NCBI GenBank assembly: GCA_033812595.1 | Contig: JAPXTJ010000053.1 | Span: 1-21,459, forward strand | DNA: 21,459 nucleotides | Origin: JADLGF01 sp020849415 | Lineage (GTDB): Bacteria > Chloroflexota > Chloroflexia > Thermomicrobiales > UBA6265 | Direction of reading: 5' to 3' | Shown: piece after piece, positions 1 through 6,576 of the stretch | How positions within the stretch are numbered: the first letter of the stretch is position 1 | Layout of the letters: each line of letters starts with the position of its first letter | Translations under genes and position numbers: made by a program | The notes under the pieces: model-generated | Databases searched by the model: none | The model's input: only the letters and a program-made list of their open reading frames with translations | Told to the model about the DNA's origin: nothing

Positions 1-1
1 G

Positions 2-781
2 CTCTTCCAGCACCCGAGCACCCGGACTCGCGTTTCGTTCGAGGCCGGCATCGCCCAGCTCGGCGGGCAGGCGATCTTCCTCGGCGCCAACGATCTCCAG
101 CTGAAGCGCGGCGAAACGCTGGCCGACACGGCCCAGGTGCTGAGCCGGTACGTCGACGCATTGGTGGCGCGCGTGGCCGATCACCACGACCTCCTCACCC
201 TGCGCACCTTTTCGACCATCCCGGTGCTGAACGGGCTTTCGGACAAGTCGCACCCGATGCAGGCGCTTTCCGACATGCTGACGCTGAAGGAGTATTTCGG
301 CGATCTGCAGGGAGTCAACCTCGCCTACTTCGGCGATGGCAACAACATCTGCTCGTCGCTGATGATCATCGGCTCGGCGCTCGGGGTGAATGTCACCGTC
401 GCCAGCCCGAAGAAGTACCACCCGACCGACGAAACGATTTCGCAGGCGGCCTGGTTCGCCAGCGCCAACAAGGCGAAGCTCCACATCACCGAGGACCCGC
501 TCGAAGCCGCCGAGGGCGCCGATGTCGTCTACACCGACATCCACGTCAGCATGGGCATGACCGATGGCGCCCAGCGTGCGGTGGCGCTGGCGCCGTACAA
601 GGTGACGGCCGAGGTGATGGCGGCCGCGAAATCGGGCGCCTACTTCATGCACGATCTGCCGATGCACCGCGATGAAGAGGTGGCGGCGGACGTGGCCGAT
701 GGCCCGCGCTCGATCATCTTCGATCAGGCCGAGAACCGGTTGCACATGCAGAAGGCGGTTCTGCTGCACACGATGAGCTAA
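2..781 (+). CDS. argF: Ornithine carbamoyltransferase paralogue 1 (5' end outside window)
   Basis: This is an aspartate/ornithine carbamoyltransferase-family protein, expected to make citrulline from ornithine and carbamoyl phosphate in the cytosol. The reading frame is open from base 2, and the first visible residues are LFQHPSTRTR, the carbamoyl-phosphate loop, so roughly the first 60-90 residues are missing. Other family marks are the HPMQ motif (codons from 251), GDGNN at the start of the second domain, an SMG ornithine loop (near 548) and the C-terminal DQAENRLHMQKA helix. Two residues are odd. The usual HCLP motif reads HDLP (Asp codon at 653), losing the conserved active-site Cys, and the Trp normally three residues before SMG is His (codon at 542). 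A second paralogue follows directly. The family call is firm; activity on ornithine is uncertain because of the Cys loss. Confidence 0.9.
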   Translation, partial: LFQHPSTRTRVSFEAGIAQLGGQAIFLGANDLQLKRGETLADTAQVLSRYVDALVARVADHHDLLTLRTFSTIPVLNGLSDKSHPMQALSDMLTLKEYFGDLQGVNLAYFGDGNNICSSLMIIGSALGVNVTVASPKKYHPTDETISQAAWFASANKAKLHITEDPLEAAEGADVVYTDIHVSMGMTDGAQRAVALAPYKVTAEVMAAAKSGAYFMHDLPMHRDEEVAADVADGPRSIIFDQAENRLHMQKAVLLHTMS

Positions 782-785
782 GCGA

Positions 786-856
786 GGTTCTGAGTTCGGG
801 GTTCCGGGTTCGTGCAAAAGCCCGAACTCCGAACTCCGAACTCAGTACTCCGAACC
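786..856. repeat. Post-stop palindromic repeat, copy A
   Basis: An imperfect inverted repeat built of GGTTC/GAACC-type units (left arm GGTTCTGAGTTCGGGG..., right arm ...CTCCGAACC). It begins 5 bases after the stop codon of the first carbamoyltransferase and can form a long hairpin. Related copies lie at 1882-1957 and 7638-7724. Confidence 0.75.
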
Positions 857-874
857 GATGAGGCGAAGCCGAAG

Positions 875-1876
875 ATGGAAAATCAGTCGTATCACAATCT
901 GGTGGTCGGGGGCGCGGCGGCGGCGACGCTGGCGTCGATCGAGATCAGCCCGAATCTGCGCGGCCGGAGCTTCATCCGCGATACCGACTTCTCCCCGGCC
1001 GAGCTGCTCGACCTGATGGAGACCTCGAAGCGGCTGAAGGAGATTCGCAAGCTCGGGCGTCCGCACACCTACCTGCGCGGCAAAACGCTCGGCCTGCTTT
1101 TCCAGCACCCGAGCACCCGCACCCGGACCGCGTTTCAGGTCGGGATGGAGCAGCTGGGCGGTCAGGCGGTTTTCCTCGGCATTCAGGATCTGCAGCTGAA
1201 ACGAGGCGAAACACTGCAGGACACGGCCCGGATCATGAGCGGCTATCTTGATGCCATCGGCGTGCGCATCGAGAGCCAGGTCGATCTCGATGAGTTCGCT
1301 CGGGGCGCGTCGGTGCCGGTCTACAACGGACTCACTTCCGAGCGGCACCCGATCGAGGCGCTTGGCGATGTCTTCACCCTGCGGGAGCGCTTCGGTGAAC
1401 TGAAGGGCCTGACCTTCGCCTACCTCGGCGACGGCAACAACGTCTGCCACTCACTGATGCTCTCGATGGCGGCGGTGGGCGTGAACCTGCGGGTGGCCTC
1501 GCCAGCCGGCTATCAGCCCGATCCTGGGATCGTCGATATTGCCAAACGGCTCGCGGCTGCGAGCGGGGCGACGATCGTGATGACCGAGGACCCGCACGAA
1601 GCGGTGTCCGGGGTCGACGCCGTCTACACCGATGTTCATCAGAGCATGGGAGAGGATGCGCAACTCGCCAAGTTGACGGCGTTGGCGCCCTACCGCGTGA
1701 CGCGGGGAGTGATGGCGGAAGCGGCGCCGCACGCCGTCTTCATGCACTGCCTGCCGATGCGGCGCGGCCTCGAAGTGGAACCGGAGGTGGCGGACGGTCC
1801 GCAATCGATCATCTTCGACCAGGCGGAAAACCGTCTCCACGTGCACAAGGCTATCTTGCTGCACACCATGATCTGA
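875..1876 (+). CDS. argF: Ornithine carbamoyltransferase paralogue 2
   Basis: This is a full-length carbamoyltransferase of 333 residues, the normal size for ornithine carbamoyltransferase. It has the STRTR carbamoyl-phosphate loop, GDGNN, an SMG ornithine loop and HCLP with the catalytic Cys (codon at 1748). The start is placed at ATG 875, since the GTG at 812 lies inside a palindromic repeat and would add residues unlike the family; only a weak GAGG-like site precedes 875. It has an N-terminal stretch of about 30 residues before the first domain. It is odd in that the conserved HPxQ reads HPIE (Glu codon at 1355) and the Trp before SMG is His (codon at 1637). It is clearly homologous to the upstream paralogue but diverged, so the duplication is not recent. 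The likely role is citrulline formation from ornithine made by the LysW pathway encoded downstream. Confidence 0.9.
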   Translation: MENQSYHNLVVGGAAAATLASIEISPNLRGRSFIRDTDFSPAELLDLMETSKRLKEIRKLGRPHTYLRGKTLGLLFQHPSTRTRTAFQVGMEQLGGQAVFLGIQDLQLKRGETLQDTARIMSGYLDAIGVRIESQVDLDEFARGASVPVYNGLTSERHPIEALGDVFTLRERFGELKGLTFAYLGDGNNVCHSLMLSMAAVGVNLRVASPAGYQPDPGIVDIAKRLAAASGATIVMTEDPHEAVSGVDAVYTDVHQSMGEDAQLAKLTALAPYRVTRGVMAEAAPHAVFMHCLPMRRGLEVEPEVADGPQSIIFDQAENRLHVHKAILLHTMI

Positions 1877-1881
1877 ACACG

Positions 1882-1957
1882 GGTTCCGAGTTCCTGGTTC
1901 CGGGTTCCGCGTAAAAGCACCCAAAAACCCCGAACTCGGAACTGGATACTCGGAACC
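1882..1957. repeat. Post-stop palindromic repeat, copy B
   Basis: Inverted arms GGTTCCGAGTTCCTGGTTCC and its near complement ending ACTCGGAACC enclose a short A-rich loop around 1911-1927. It starts 6 bases after the stop of the second carbamoyltransferase and belongs to the same family as 786-856 and 7638-7724. A further GC-rich hairpin (CGGGCGCC at 1969-1976 with GGCGCCCG at 2000-2007) follows before lysW. Confidence 0.75.
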
Positions 1958-2061
1958 TCGTTCGGTATCGGGCGCCTGCTGCGCAGTTGCGGGGCGGCGG
2001 GCGCCCGGAACGGAACCGGGAACTACGGATGGAACGAGCGGAAACGCTGGAGGATGCGGAC

Positions 2062-2226
2062 ATGACGGCGGAATGCCCGGAATGCGGAGCCGAGCTGGAG
2101 CTCGGGAATGTCGAAGTCGGTGAGATCGTGTCGTGCACCGATTGCGGGGTCGATCTCGAAGTGCTGAAGGATTCGCCGCTGGAGCTTGGCCTGGCTCCGG
2201 AAGAGGGCGAAGACTGGGGCGAGTAG
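2062..2226 (+). CDS. lysW: LysW amino-group carrier protein
   Basis: This 54-residue acidic zinc-ribbon protein is the carrier of the LysW pathway. Its C-terminal Glu is joined to the amino group of alpha-aminoadipate or glutamate, which protects and presents the intermediate to the kinase, reductase, aminotransferase and hydrolase. Visible evidence: two CxxC knuckles (C5-P-E-C8 and C25-T-D-C28), the conserved VEVGEIV segment between them, an acidic tail and the diagnostic C-terminus EDWGE. The start is ATG 2062, with GGAGG at 2049-2053; the frame stays open further upstream, but those residues lie before the conserved N-terminus. It lies in line with the carbamoyltransferase genes before it and the ligase-like and hydrolase genes after it. 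Length and all motifs match the family, so the call is firm. Confidence 0.97.
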   Translation: MTAECPECGAELELGNVEVGEIVSCTDCGVDLEVLKDSPLELGLAPEEGEDWGE

Positions 2227-2234
2227 AGGAATTC

Positions 2235-2357
2235 ACCCTCACCCCCCAGCCCCTCGACCCAGAGGGTACCCCGCGCTGCGGCAGGAGAGGGGGAGAACGG
2301 CGGTACCCATAAGCACCCCTCTCCCGTCGCAACGGGAGAGGGGCCGGGGGTGAGGGT
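2235..2357. repeat. 123-bp inverted-repeat element between lysW and the LysX-like gene
   Basis: Terminal inverted repeats of about 20 bp (ACCCTCACCCCCCAGCCCCT on the left, GAGGGGCCGGGGGTGAGGGT on the right) bound the element. Inside is a perfect 12-bp hairpin, CCCCTCTCCCGT / ACGGGAGAGGGG with loop CGCA (2316-2343). There is no coding capacity. It resembles the non-autonomous CCCTCACCCC-type palindromic repeats common in high-GC bacteria. It sits inside the operon, so the RNA hairpin could influence downstream expression. Confidence 0.7.
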
Positions 2358-2380
2358 CTCTTTCTCCTGGAGGAACGAAC

Positions 2381-3214
2381 GTGGCGGGAACGGTTGGCGT
2401 GCTGAGCACGCGGGTACGGGTGGAAGAGAAGTTGCTGATGGCGGCGCTGGTCGAGGCCGGCTTCGTCGCGCTCTCGGTCGCCCCTGCCCCCGGACCCGCC
2501 CCGCTCGGCCCCAACCCCGGTTGGCCGCTTGCGGTGGATTCCGCAAGTGGCGAGGCGGCCGGCATCGTGATCGATCGGTTGCAGGATCGGGCGTTGGCGA
2601 GCGCGTTGCTCGAATTGACATCGGACGATCAGCTCCGGATCGTCGACGCCGGTCTGGCGTCAGTCGGAAACCGGCTGACGATCGCCGCCGCCATCGCCCG
2701 GGCCGGTTTGCCCCGGCCGATGGCGTTCGGTGTTCACGATGAAGCCTCGGGACTCGAAGCGGCGGAACTGACCGGCTATCCGGCGACGTTCCTGCCGCTC
2801 GAACCGAAGACGGCCGGATTGACGCTGCACGATCGGGATACCGCCGAAGCGGTGCTCGAACACCGGGAGATGCTCGGCCAGCGGCTCGATACGCTCGGGT
2901 TGATCCAGGCCGGGGATGGCTCGGATGCACTGCGGGTGATCGTCTCGGGCGGCCGGGTGATCGGCGCCGAGGGGAATCCGGCGCTCACGAACGCCGATTC
3001 GTTCAAATTGGCCGTCTCGGCGGCACAGGCGCTTTCGGCGGAACTCGTCGGCGTGGTAATCGTCGATTCCGCCAATGGGCCGTTGATTTGGGATATCGAT
3101 CCCGCCCCCGATTTCCGCAACGCGGTGCCAGTGGAGGTCGCTTCGGTGGCCGCCGGAATCGCCGCGCGGATTGGCGAACTGGTTGCGTCCAACGGCGCGC
3201 TGGTCGGGCGATAG
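2381..3214 (+). CDS. Divergent LysX-like ATP-grasp protein, probably catalytically inactive
   Basis: The 277-residue product aligns end to end with the two complete LysX-type ligases in this window. It shares the N-terminal LSTRVRVEEKLLMAAL strand-helix and the domain order, but the catalytic motifs are gone. The GSWGRLL nucleotide loop after VLKP is replaced by LPLEPKTAGL, GDK by GNR, the QEFVxKPGRDIR segment by QAGDGSDALR, and the metal-binding VNEVNxxxEFKN stretch by WDIDPAPDFRN (W237-N247). It starts at GTG 2381, with GGAGG at 2369-2373. The frame is intact over the whole family length and the ribosome site is strong, so it does not look like a decaying pseudogene. It sits directly between lysW and lysK. 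It may be a regulatory or scaffolding partner of LysW or of the active ligases; that role is inference. It would be annotated simply as RimK/LysX-like by homology. Confidence 0.8.
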   Translation: MAGTVGVLSTRVRVEEKLLMAALVEAGFVALSVAPAPGPAPLGPNPGWPLAVDSASGEAAGIVIDRLQDRALASALLELTSDDQLRIVDAGLASVGNRLTIAAAIARAGLPRPMAFGVHDEASGLEAAELTGYPATFLPLEPKTAGLTLHDRDTAEAVLEHREMLGQRLDTLGLIQAGDGSDALRVIVSGGRVIGAEGNPALTNADSFKLAVSAAQALSAELVGVVIVDSANGPLIWDIDPAPDFRNAVPVEVASVAAGIAARIGELVASNGALVGR

Positions 3215-3224
3215 GGGGCGGGGC

Positions 3225-4301
3225 GTGAGTGCTTCTATGGAGATTTCATCGACGTACAGTCTCGACGATCAGGAGCGGATCGCGCTCCTGCGCGATCTGG
3301 TGGCGATCCCCAGCCTGAGTTTCCAGGAAGCCGAGGCGGTCAAGTTTCTGACCGGCTGGATGGCCGAACGCGGTTTCGATGCGCGCATTGATGATATTGG
3401 CAACGCCGTTGGCACGGTCGGTTCCGGTGACCGCCACATCGTGCTCCTCGGTCACATCGACACCGTTCCGGGGGAGATTCCGGTCCGGATCGAAGATGGT
3501 GTGCTGTGGGGACGGGGTTCGGTCGACGCGAAGGGGCCGCTGGCGACCTTCGCCGCGGCAGCGGCGCTGGCCGCGCCGCGATTGAAGCTGCGCGTCACGG
3601 TGGTCGGTGCGGTCGGCGAGGAATCGATCGATTCGCGCGGCGCCGAACACGTCAAATCCTGGCCGGCGCCCGATTTCTGCCTGATCGGCGAGCCGAGCGG
3701 CTGGGATGCCACCTGTCTCGGGTATCGGGGCACCTATTCCTTTTCGTATGAATTGCGCGAGGCCGGGCGGCACACCGCCGGTCCGGGAGAATCGGTCTGC
3801 GAGCAGGCGTTCGCGTTTTGGGGCGCGGTGCTCGCGGAAGTCGAACGGCGCAATGGCGATGCCACCGGCTTCAACGCCTATGGTCCCGGATTGCGGGGCA
3901 TGTGGAGCGAATCGGACGGTCTCTACGACGTCGCGCGGCTCTCGTGCGGGTTGCGTTTGCCGCCGGGGGTTGATATCGACGAACTCGACGCGATGATCCG
4001 GGCGTTGGCTGGCAACGGCACGATCACGGTTCACGGCGCGCAGGGTGGTCACCGGACTGATCGGAAGAATCCGCTGACGGCGCCGTTCAACCGGGCGATC
4101 CGGGCCGAAGGGGGCTCGCCTCGCAACACGGTGAAGCTCGGCAGTTCCGATATGGGCGTGGTCGGGCCGGTCTGGCGGTGCCCCATCGTCGCGTATGGAC
4201 CCGGCGACGCCTCGCTCGATCACACGCCCGAGGAGCGGATCGCCCTCGATGAGTATTTGACGGCCGTCCGGATTCTCGCGGAAGTGCTGGTGTCGCTGTG
4301 A
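3225..4301 (+). CDS. lysK: LysW-lysine / LysW-ornithine hydrolase (M20 family)
   Basis: This M20-type zinc amidohydrolase releases lysine or ornithine from the LysW carrier, the last step of the pathway, in the cytosol. With the start at GTG 3225 it has 358 residues. Visible metal ligands are H77 and D79 in GHIDTVPG, D101 in GRGSVDAKGPLA, the GEES pair E132/E133, E156 in IGEPSGW and H333 in LDHTPEE. These are the family signatures; the VDAKGPLA form is typical of the LysK branch. A purine-rich stretch GGGGGCGGGG (3214-3223) precedes the GTG; ATG 3237 is a possible alternative start. It begins 10 bases after the LysX-like stop, and its stop overlaps the next gene's start, so the three genes are probably co-translated. 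It may serve both the arginine and lysine branches because no second copy is seen here. Confidence 0.93.
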   Translation: MSASMEISSTYSLDDQERIALLRDLVAIPSLSFQEAEAVKFLTGWMAERGFDARIDDIGNAVGTVGSGDRHIVLLGHIDTVPGEIPVRIEDGVLWGRGSVDAKGPLATFAAAAALAAPRLKLRVTVVGAVGEESIDSRGAEHVKSWPAPDFCLIGEPSGWDATCLGYRGTYSFSYELREAGRHTAGPGESVCEQAFAFWGAVLAEVERRNGDATGFNAYGPGLRGMWSESDGLYDVARLSCGLRLPPGVDIDELDAMIRALAGNGTITVHGAQGGHRTDRKNPLTAPFNRAIRAEGGSPRNTVKLGSSDMGVVGPVWRCPIVAYGPGDASLDHTPEERIALDEYLTAVRILAEVLVSL

Positions 4302-5251
4302 GCGGATTGAACGGATATCGACAACCCCGCCTGGGGGTGCTCGTTTCACACCTGCGTCTGGAAGAGAAACTGATCCTCCAGGCGGCGCGGGATAAGGGCG
4401 TCGAAGTGACCCCCGTCTTCGACCGCTCGACGATCGTCGACCTGCACGCCGGCACCGCCGCGGCGGCGGGGCTGGATGTCGATGTCGTGCTCGATCGCGG
4501 CGTCGTGCACTCACGGGCAGCCTACATTCTGAAGGCGCTCAACCTGTGGGGCATCCCGACGGTCAATCCGCCGACGGCCACGACCCTCTGCGACGACAAG
4601 GTGCTGTGCAGTATGGCGATCGAAGCGGCCGGCTTGTTGACGCCGCGCACGCTGGTCGCCTTCTCGGTCGATTCGGCAATCGAAGCCTGCGAGAAGCTTG
4701 GCTATCCGGCGGTGCTGAAGCCGGTGACCGGCTCGTGGGGCCGGCTGCTGGCGAAGGTGAACGGCCCCGAACAGGCGCGGGTGGTGCTGCAGCAGAAGGA
4801 AGAGCTTGGCTCGTACCATCACGGCATCTTCTATGTGCAGGAGTTCGTCGAAAAGCCGGGGCGCGATATCCGCGTCTACGTGATCGGTGACAAGGCGATC
4901 GCCGCCTCGTACCGCACCAGTGAGCACTGGATCACCAACGCCGCCCGCGGCGCGGTGTCGCTCAAATGTGAGATCACGCCCGAGATCGAGGAAGTCGCCC
5001 TCAAGGCGAAGGACGCGGTCGGCGCCATCCTGGCCGGGATCGACCTGATGGAAACCCCGGACGGCTACAGCGTGATCGAGGTGAACACCGGCGCCGAGTT
5101 CAAGGGGCTGATGAGCACGACCGATATCGACATTCCGGCCGAGATCATCGCCGAGGTGATGAGTGTCGGCGAGCGGTACCTCGAAGCCAAGAGCGGCGCG
5201 GCGCTGGTGATGGCGATCGATCAGCACGGCCGGATCGAGACAGGAGATTGA
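4298..5251 (+). CDS. argX: LysW ligase, LysX/ArgX family (probably glutamate-specific ArgX)
   Basis: This ATP-grasp ligase of 317 residues joins an amino acid to the C-terminal Glu of LysW. All catalytic motifs are present: VLKPVTGSWGRLLAKV (ATP binding), QEFVEKPGRDIR, SEHWITNAARG and the metal/substrate stretch EVNTGAEFKG (E261-G270). The start is GTG 4298, which overlaps the lysK stop (GTGA), so translation is coupled. The substrate-side residues NTGAEFKG differ from NYTMEFKN in the second complete ligase at 5620. As I recall the Thermus LysX sequence, it has NHTMEFKN, which matches the other copy. With the carbamoyltransferase genes upstream in the same block, this suggests this copy uses glutamate for ornithine synthesis (ArgX). 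The ligase call is firm; the substrate is inference. Its tail (residues about 290-317) is longer than that of the other copy. Confidence 0.88.
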   Translation: MSGLNGYRQPRLGVLVSHLRLEEKLILQAARDKGVEVTPVFDRSTIVDLHAGTAAAAGLDVDVVLDRGVVHSRAAYILKALNLWGIPTVNPPTATTLCDDKVLCSMAIEAAGLLTPRTLVAFSVDSAIEACEKLGYPAVLKPVTGSWGRLLAKVNGPEQARVVLQQKEELGSYHHGIFYVQEFVEKPGRDIRVYVIGDKAIAASYRTSEHWITNAARGAVSLKCEITPEIEEVALKAKDAVGAILAGIDLMETPDGYSVIEVNTGAEFKGLMSTTDIDIPAEIIAEVMSVGERYLEAKSGAALVMAIDQHGRIETGD

Positions 5252-5263
5252 CCCGCGTTTGAA

Positions 5264-5292
5264 TTGACAATTCAGGACGGAGCACGTACCTT
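5264..5292 (+). promoter_or_regulatory. Sigma-70-type promoter for the T-box transcript
   Basis: A perfect -35 TTGACA (5264-5269) is followed after 17 bases by TACCTT (5287-5292), a weaker -10. It lies in the gap after the argX-like gene and just before the T-box stem I, so transcription would start close to the 5' end of the leader. The strong -35 and correct spacing support it; the -10 matches consensus at only three positions. Confidence 0.65.
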
Positions 5293-5299
5293 CCATTCG

Positions 5300-5576
5300 T
5301 GGCGTTGACGGGGAGAGTACGCCGGAAATCGCACCCCAGCGAGCGAGGAAATGGTGCAAGCCTCGCGGTTGGCGAACCGGCCGAACAAGACCCCCGAGCC
5401 CCCGGAAGAACCGTCGCCAGTGGCGGCGCAGTAGAACCGGGCGGGTGCCCCCGTTACAGGGCTAGAGCGTGTTGGCGCTCGAAGAGGCTGCGCGTGAGAG
5501 TGCGCGGCGAACGAAGGTGGTACCACGGATCGAAGCCCTCCGTCCTTTGGATGCGGGGGCTTTGTCGTTTGTTAAG
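5300..5576 (+). ncRNA. T-box riboswitch leader, specifier AAG (lysine)
   Basis: This leader RNA senses uncharged tRNA and controls readthrough of a terminator into the downstream ligase gene. Stem I has the K-turn purines and the AGTA (5316-5319) / GAA (5383-5385) pair of the specifier loop, with a GCCGG/CCGGC helix above it, and the conserved distal-loop sequence GCGAGG...ATGGTGCAAGCCTCGC (5342-5366). After GAA comes one base and then AAG-A (5387-5390), placed as GGC-A is in the B. subtilis glyQS T-box. The specifier is therefore read as the lysine codon AAG. The T-box sequence is GAAGGTGGTACCACG (5513-5527), whose TGGT can pair with the ACCA end of tRNA-Lys. The terminator stem is 5533-5562. 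The T-box call rests on several independent motifs; the codon assignment rests on alignment by eye. Confidence 0.93.
5533..5576 (+). terminator. T-box regulated intrinsic terminator
   Basis: AAGCCCTCCGTCC (5533-5545) pairs with GGATGCGGGGGCTT (5549-5562) around a TTT loop, with one bulged base, followed by a T-rich run TTTGTCGTTTGTT. It follows the T-box sequence directly, as expected for the competing terminator. A separate hairpin, GGTGTGAAG / CTTCACACC (5580-5602), lies just before the ribosome binding site GGGAG (5605-5609) of the next gene. Confidence 0.85.
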
Positions 5577-5619
5577 GAAGGTGTGAAGACACACTTCACA
5601 CCACGGGAGAACGGGTTCC

Positions 5620-6504
5620 GTGAGTACACCGGTCAATGTCGCCATCATGATGTCGCGGGTGCGGGTCGAGGAAAAGCTGCTCATGGAGGAGCTGACCAAG
5701 CGCGGCGCCTCACTCAGCAAGATCGATGACCGCACCCTGACGTTCGATCTCGATCGGCCGTCGATCGACGCCAATGTCGTGCTCGAGCGCTGCATCAATC
5801 ACCTGCGTGCGCTCTATTCGCTCAAGATTCTGAACGATTGGGGCGTCCCGACGGTCAACACCTGGGAGGTCGCCAACACCTGTGGCGACAAGATCCTGAC
5901 CACCGCCGCGCTCAACAAGGAGCGCGTGCCGAATCCGCGCACGATGGTGGCGTATACGCCCGAATCGGCGCTGGAGGCGATCGAGGAGCTTGGTTATCCG
6001 GTGGTGCTGAAGCCGGCGGTGGGATCGTGGGGCCGGCTGCTGGCCCGGATCAACGATCGCGATGCCGCTGAGGCGATCCTGGAGCACAAGGTGACGCTCG
6101 GATCGTTTCACCACGGCGCCTTCTACATCCAGGAGTTCGTGCGCAAGCCGGGCCGGGATATCCGCAGCTTTGTGGTCGGCGACGAAACGATCTGCGCCAT
6201 CTACCGGGCCTCGGAGCACTGGATCACCAACACCGCCCGGGGTGGAAAGGCCAGCAATTGCCCGGTGACGCCGGAGATCGACGAGATTTCTCGGGCGGCG
6301 GCGCGCGCGGTCGGGGGCGGGGTGGTCGCGATCGACCTCTTCGAAACCGAGGACGGGCTTTCGGTGAACGAAGTCAACTACACGATGGAATTCAAGAACA
6401 GCATCGATACCACCGGGGTGAATATCCCGGGACGGGTGGCCGATTACGTGATCGATGTGGCGCGGGCGGCGCGCGAGCAGCGCGAGATTGCCGGCGTAGC
6501 GTAA
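5620..6504 (+). CDS. lysX: LysW-alpha-aminoadipate ligase LysX
   Basis: This ATP-grasp ligase of 294 residues is predicted to attach alpha-aminoadipate to LysW at the start of the lysine branch. It has RVRVEEKLLMEEL at the N-terminus, VLKPAVGSWGRLLARI (K131), QEFVRKPGRDIR, SEHWITNTARGG and NEVNYTMEFKNSIDTTGV (N250 onwards). The last motif is nearly the same as I recall from Thermus thermophilus LysX, which acts on alpha-aminoadipate. The start is GTG 5620, with GGGAG at 5605-5609; no in-frame ATG is better placed. It is the first gene after the lysine-type T-box, so tRNA-Lys charging should control it, and this independently supports a lysine role. It is followed by the reductase, kinase and aminotransferase genes. 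It differs from the upstream ligase chiefly in the substrate loop. Confidence 0.92.
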   Translation: MSTPVNVAIMMSRVRVEEKLLMEELTKRGASLSKIDDRTLTFDLDRPSIDANVVLERCINHLRALYSLKILNDWGVPTVNTWEVANTCGDKILTTAALNKERVPNPRTMVAYTPESALEAIEELGYPVVLKPAVGSWGRLLARINDRDAAEAILEHKVTLGSFHHGAFYIQEFVRKPGRDIRSFVVGDETICAIYRASEHWITNTARGGKASNCPVTPEIDEISRAAARAVGGGVVAIDLFETEDGLSVNEVNYTMEFKNSIDTTGVNIPGRVADYVIDVARAAREQREIAGVA

Positions 6505-6506
6505 TA

Positions 6507-6556
6507 CCCAGGGTTCAAAACCCTGGGCTAAGTCAGACGAAAACCCCTTCGGGGTT
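6507..6556. other. Two stem-loops in the lysX-lysY gap
   Basis: CCCAGGGTT / AACCCTGGG with loop CAA (6507-6527) begins just after the lysX stop. It is followed by AACCCC / GGGGTT around a TTC loop (6542-6556). Neither has a following T-run, so they are more likely RNA-stability elements or short palindromic repeats than true terminators. The lysY ribosome site GGGAG follows at 6565-6569. Confidence 0.6.
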
Positions 6557-6576
6557 GGGGCGGCGGGAGTAGAGAG

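Noticed and set aside
812..874. GTG 812 as start of the second carbamoyltransferase
   Set aside because: The extra residues are encoded by the palindromic repeat and have no counterpart in the family; ATG 875 fits better.
2381..3214. Calling the LysX-like gene a pseudogene
   Set aside because: The frame is uninterrupted across the family length with a strong ribosome site; motif loss without frame damage fits a pseudo-enzyme better.
3246..4514. 422-codon open frame on the minus strand antisense to lysK
   Set aside because: Shadow of lysK; composition is Arg/Pro-rich and no ribosome site or family motif is visible.
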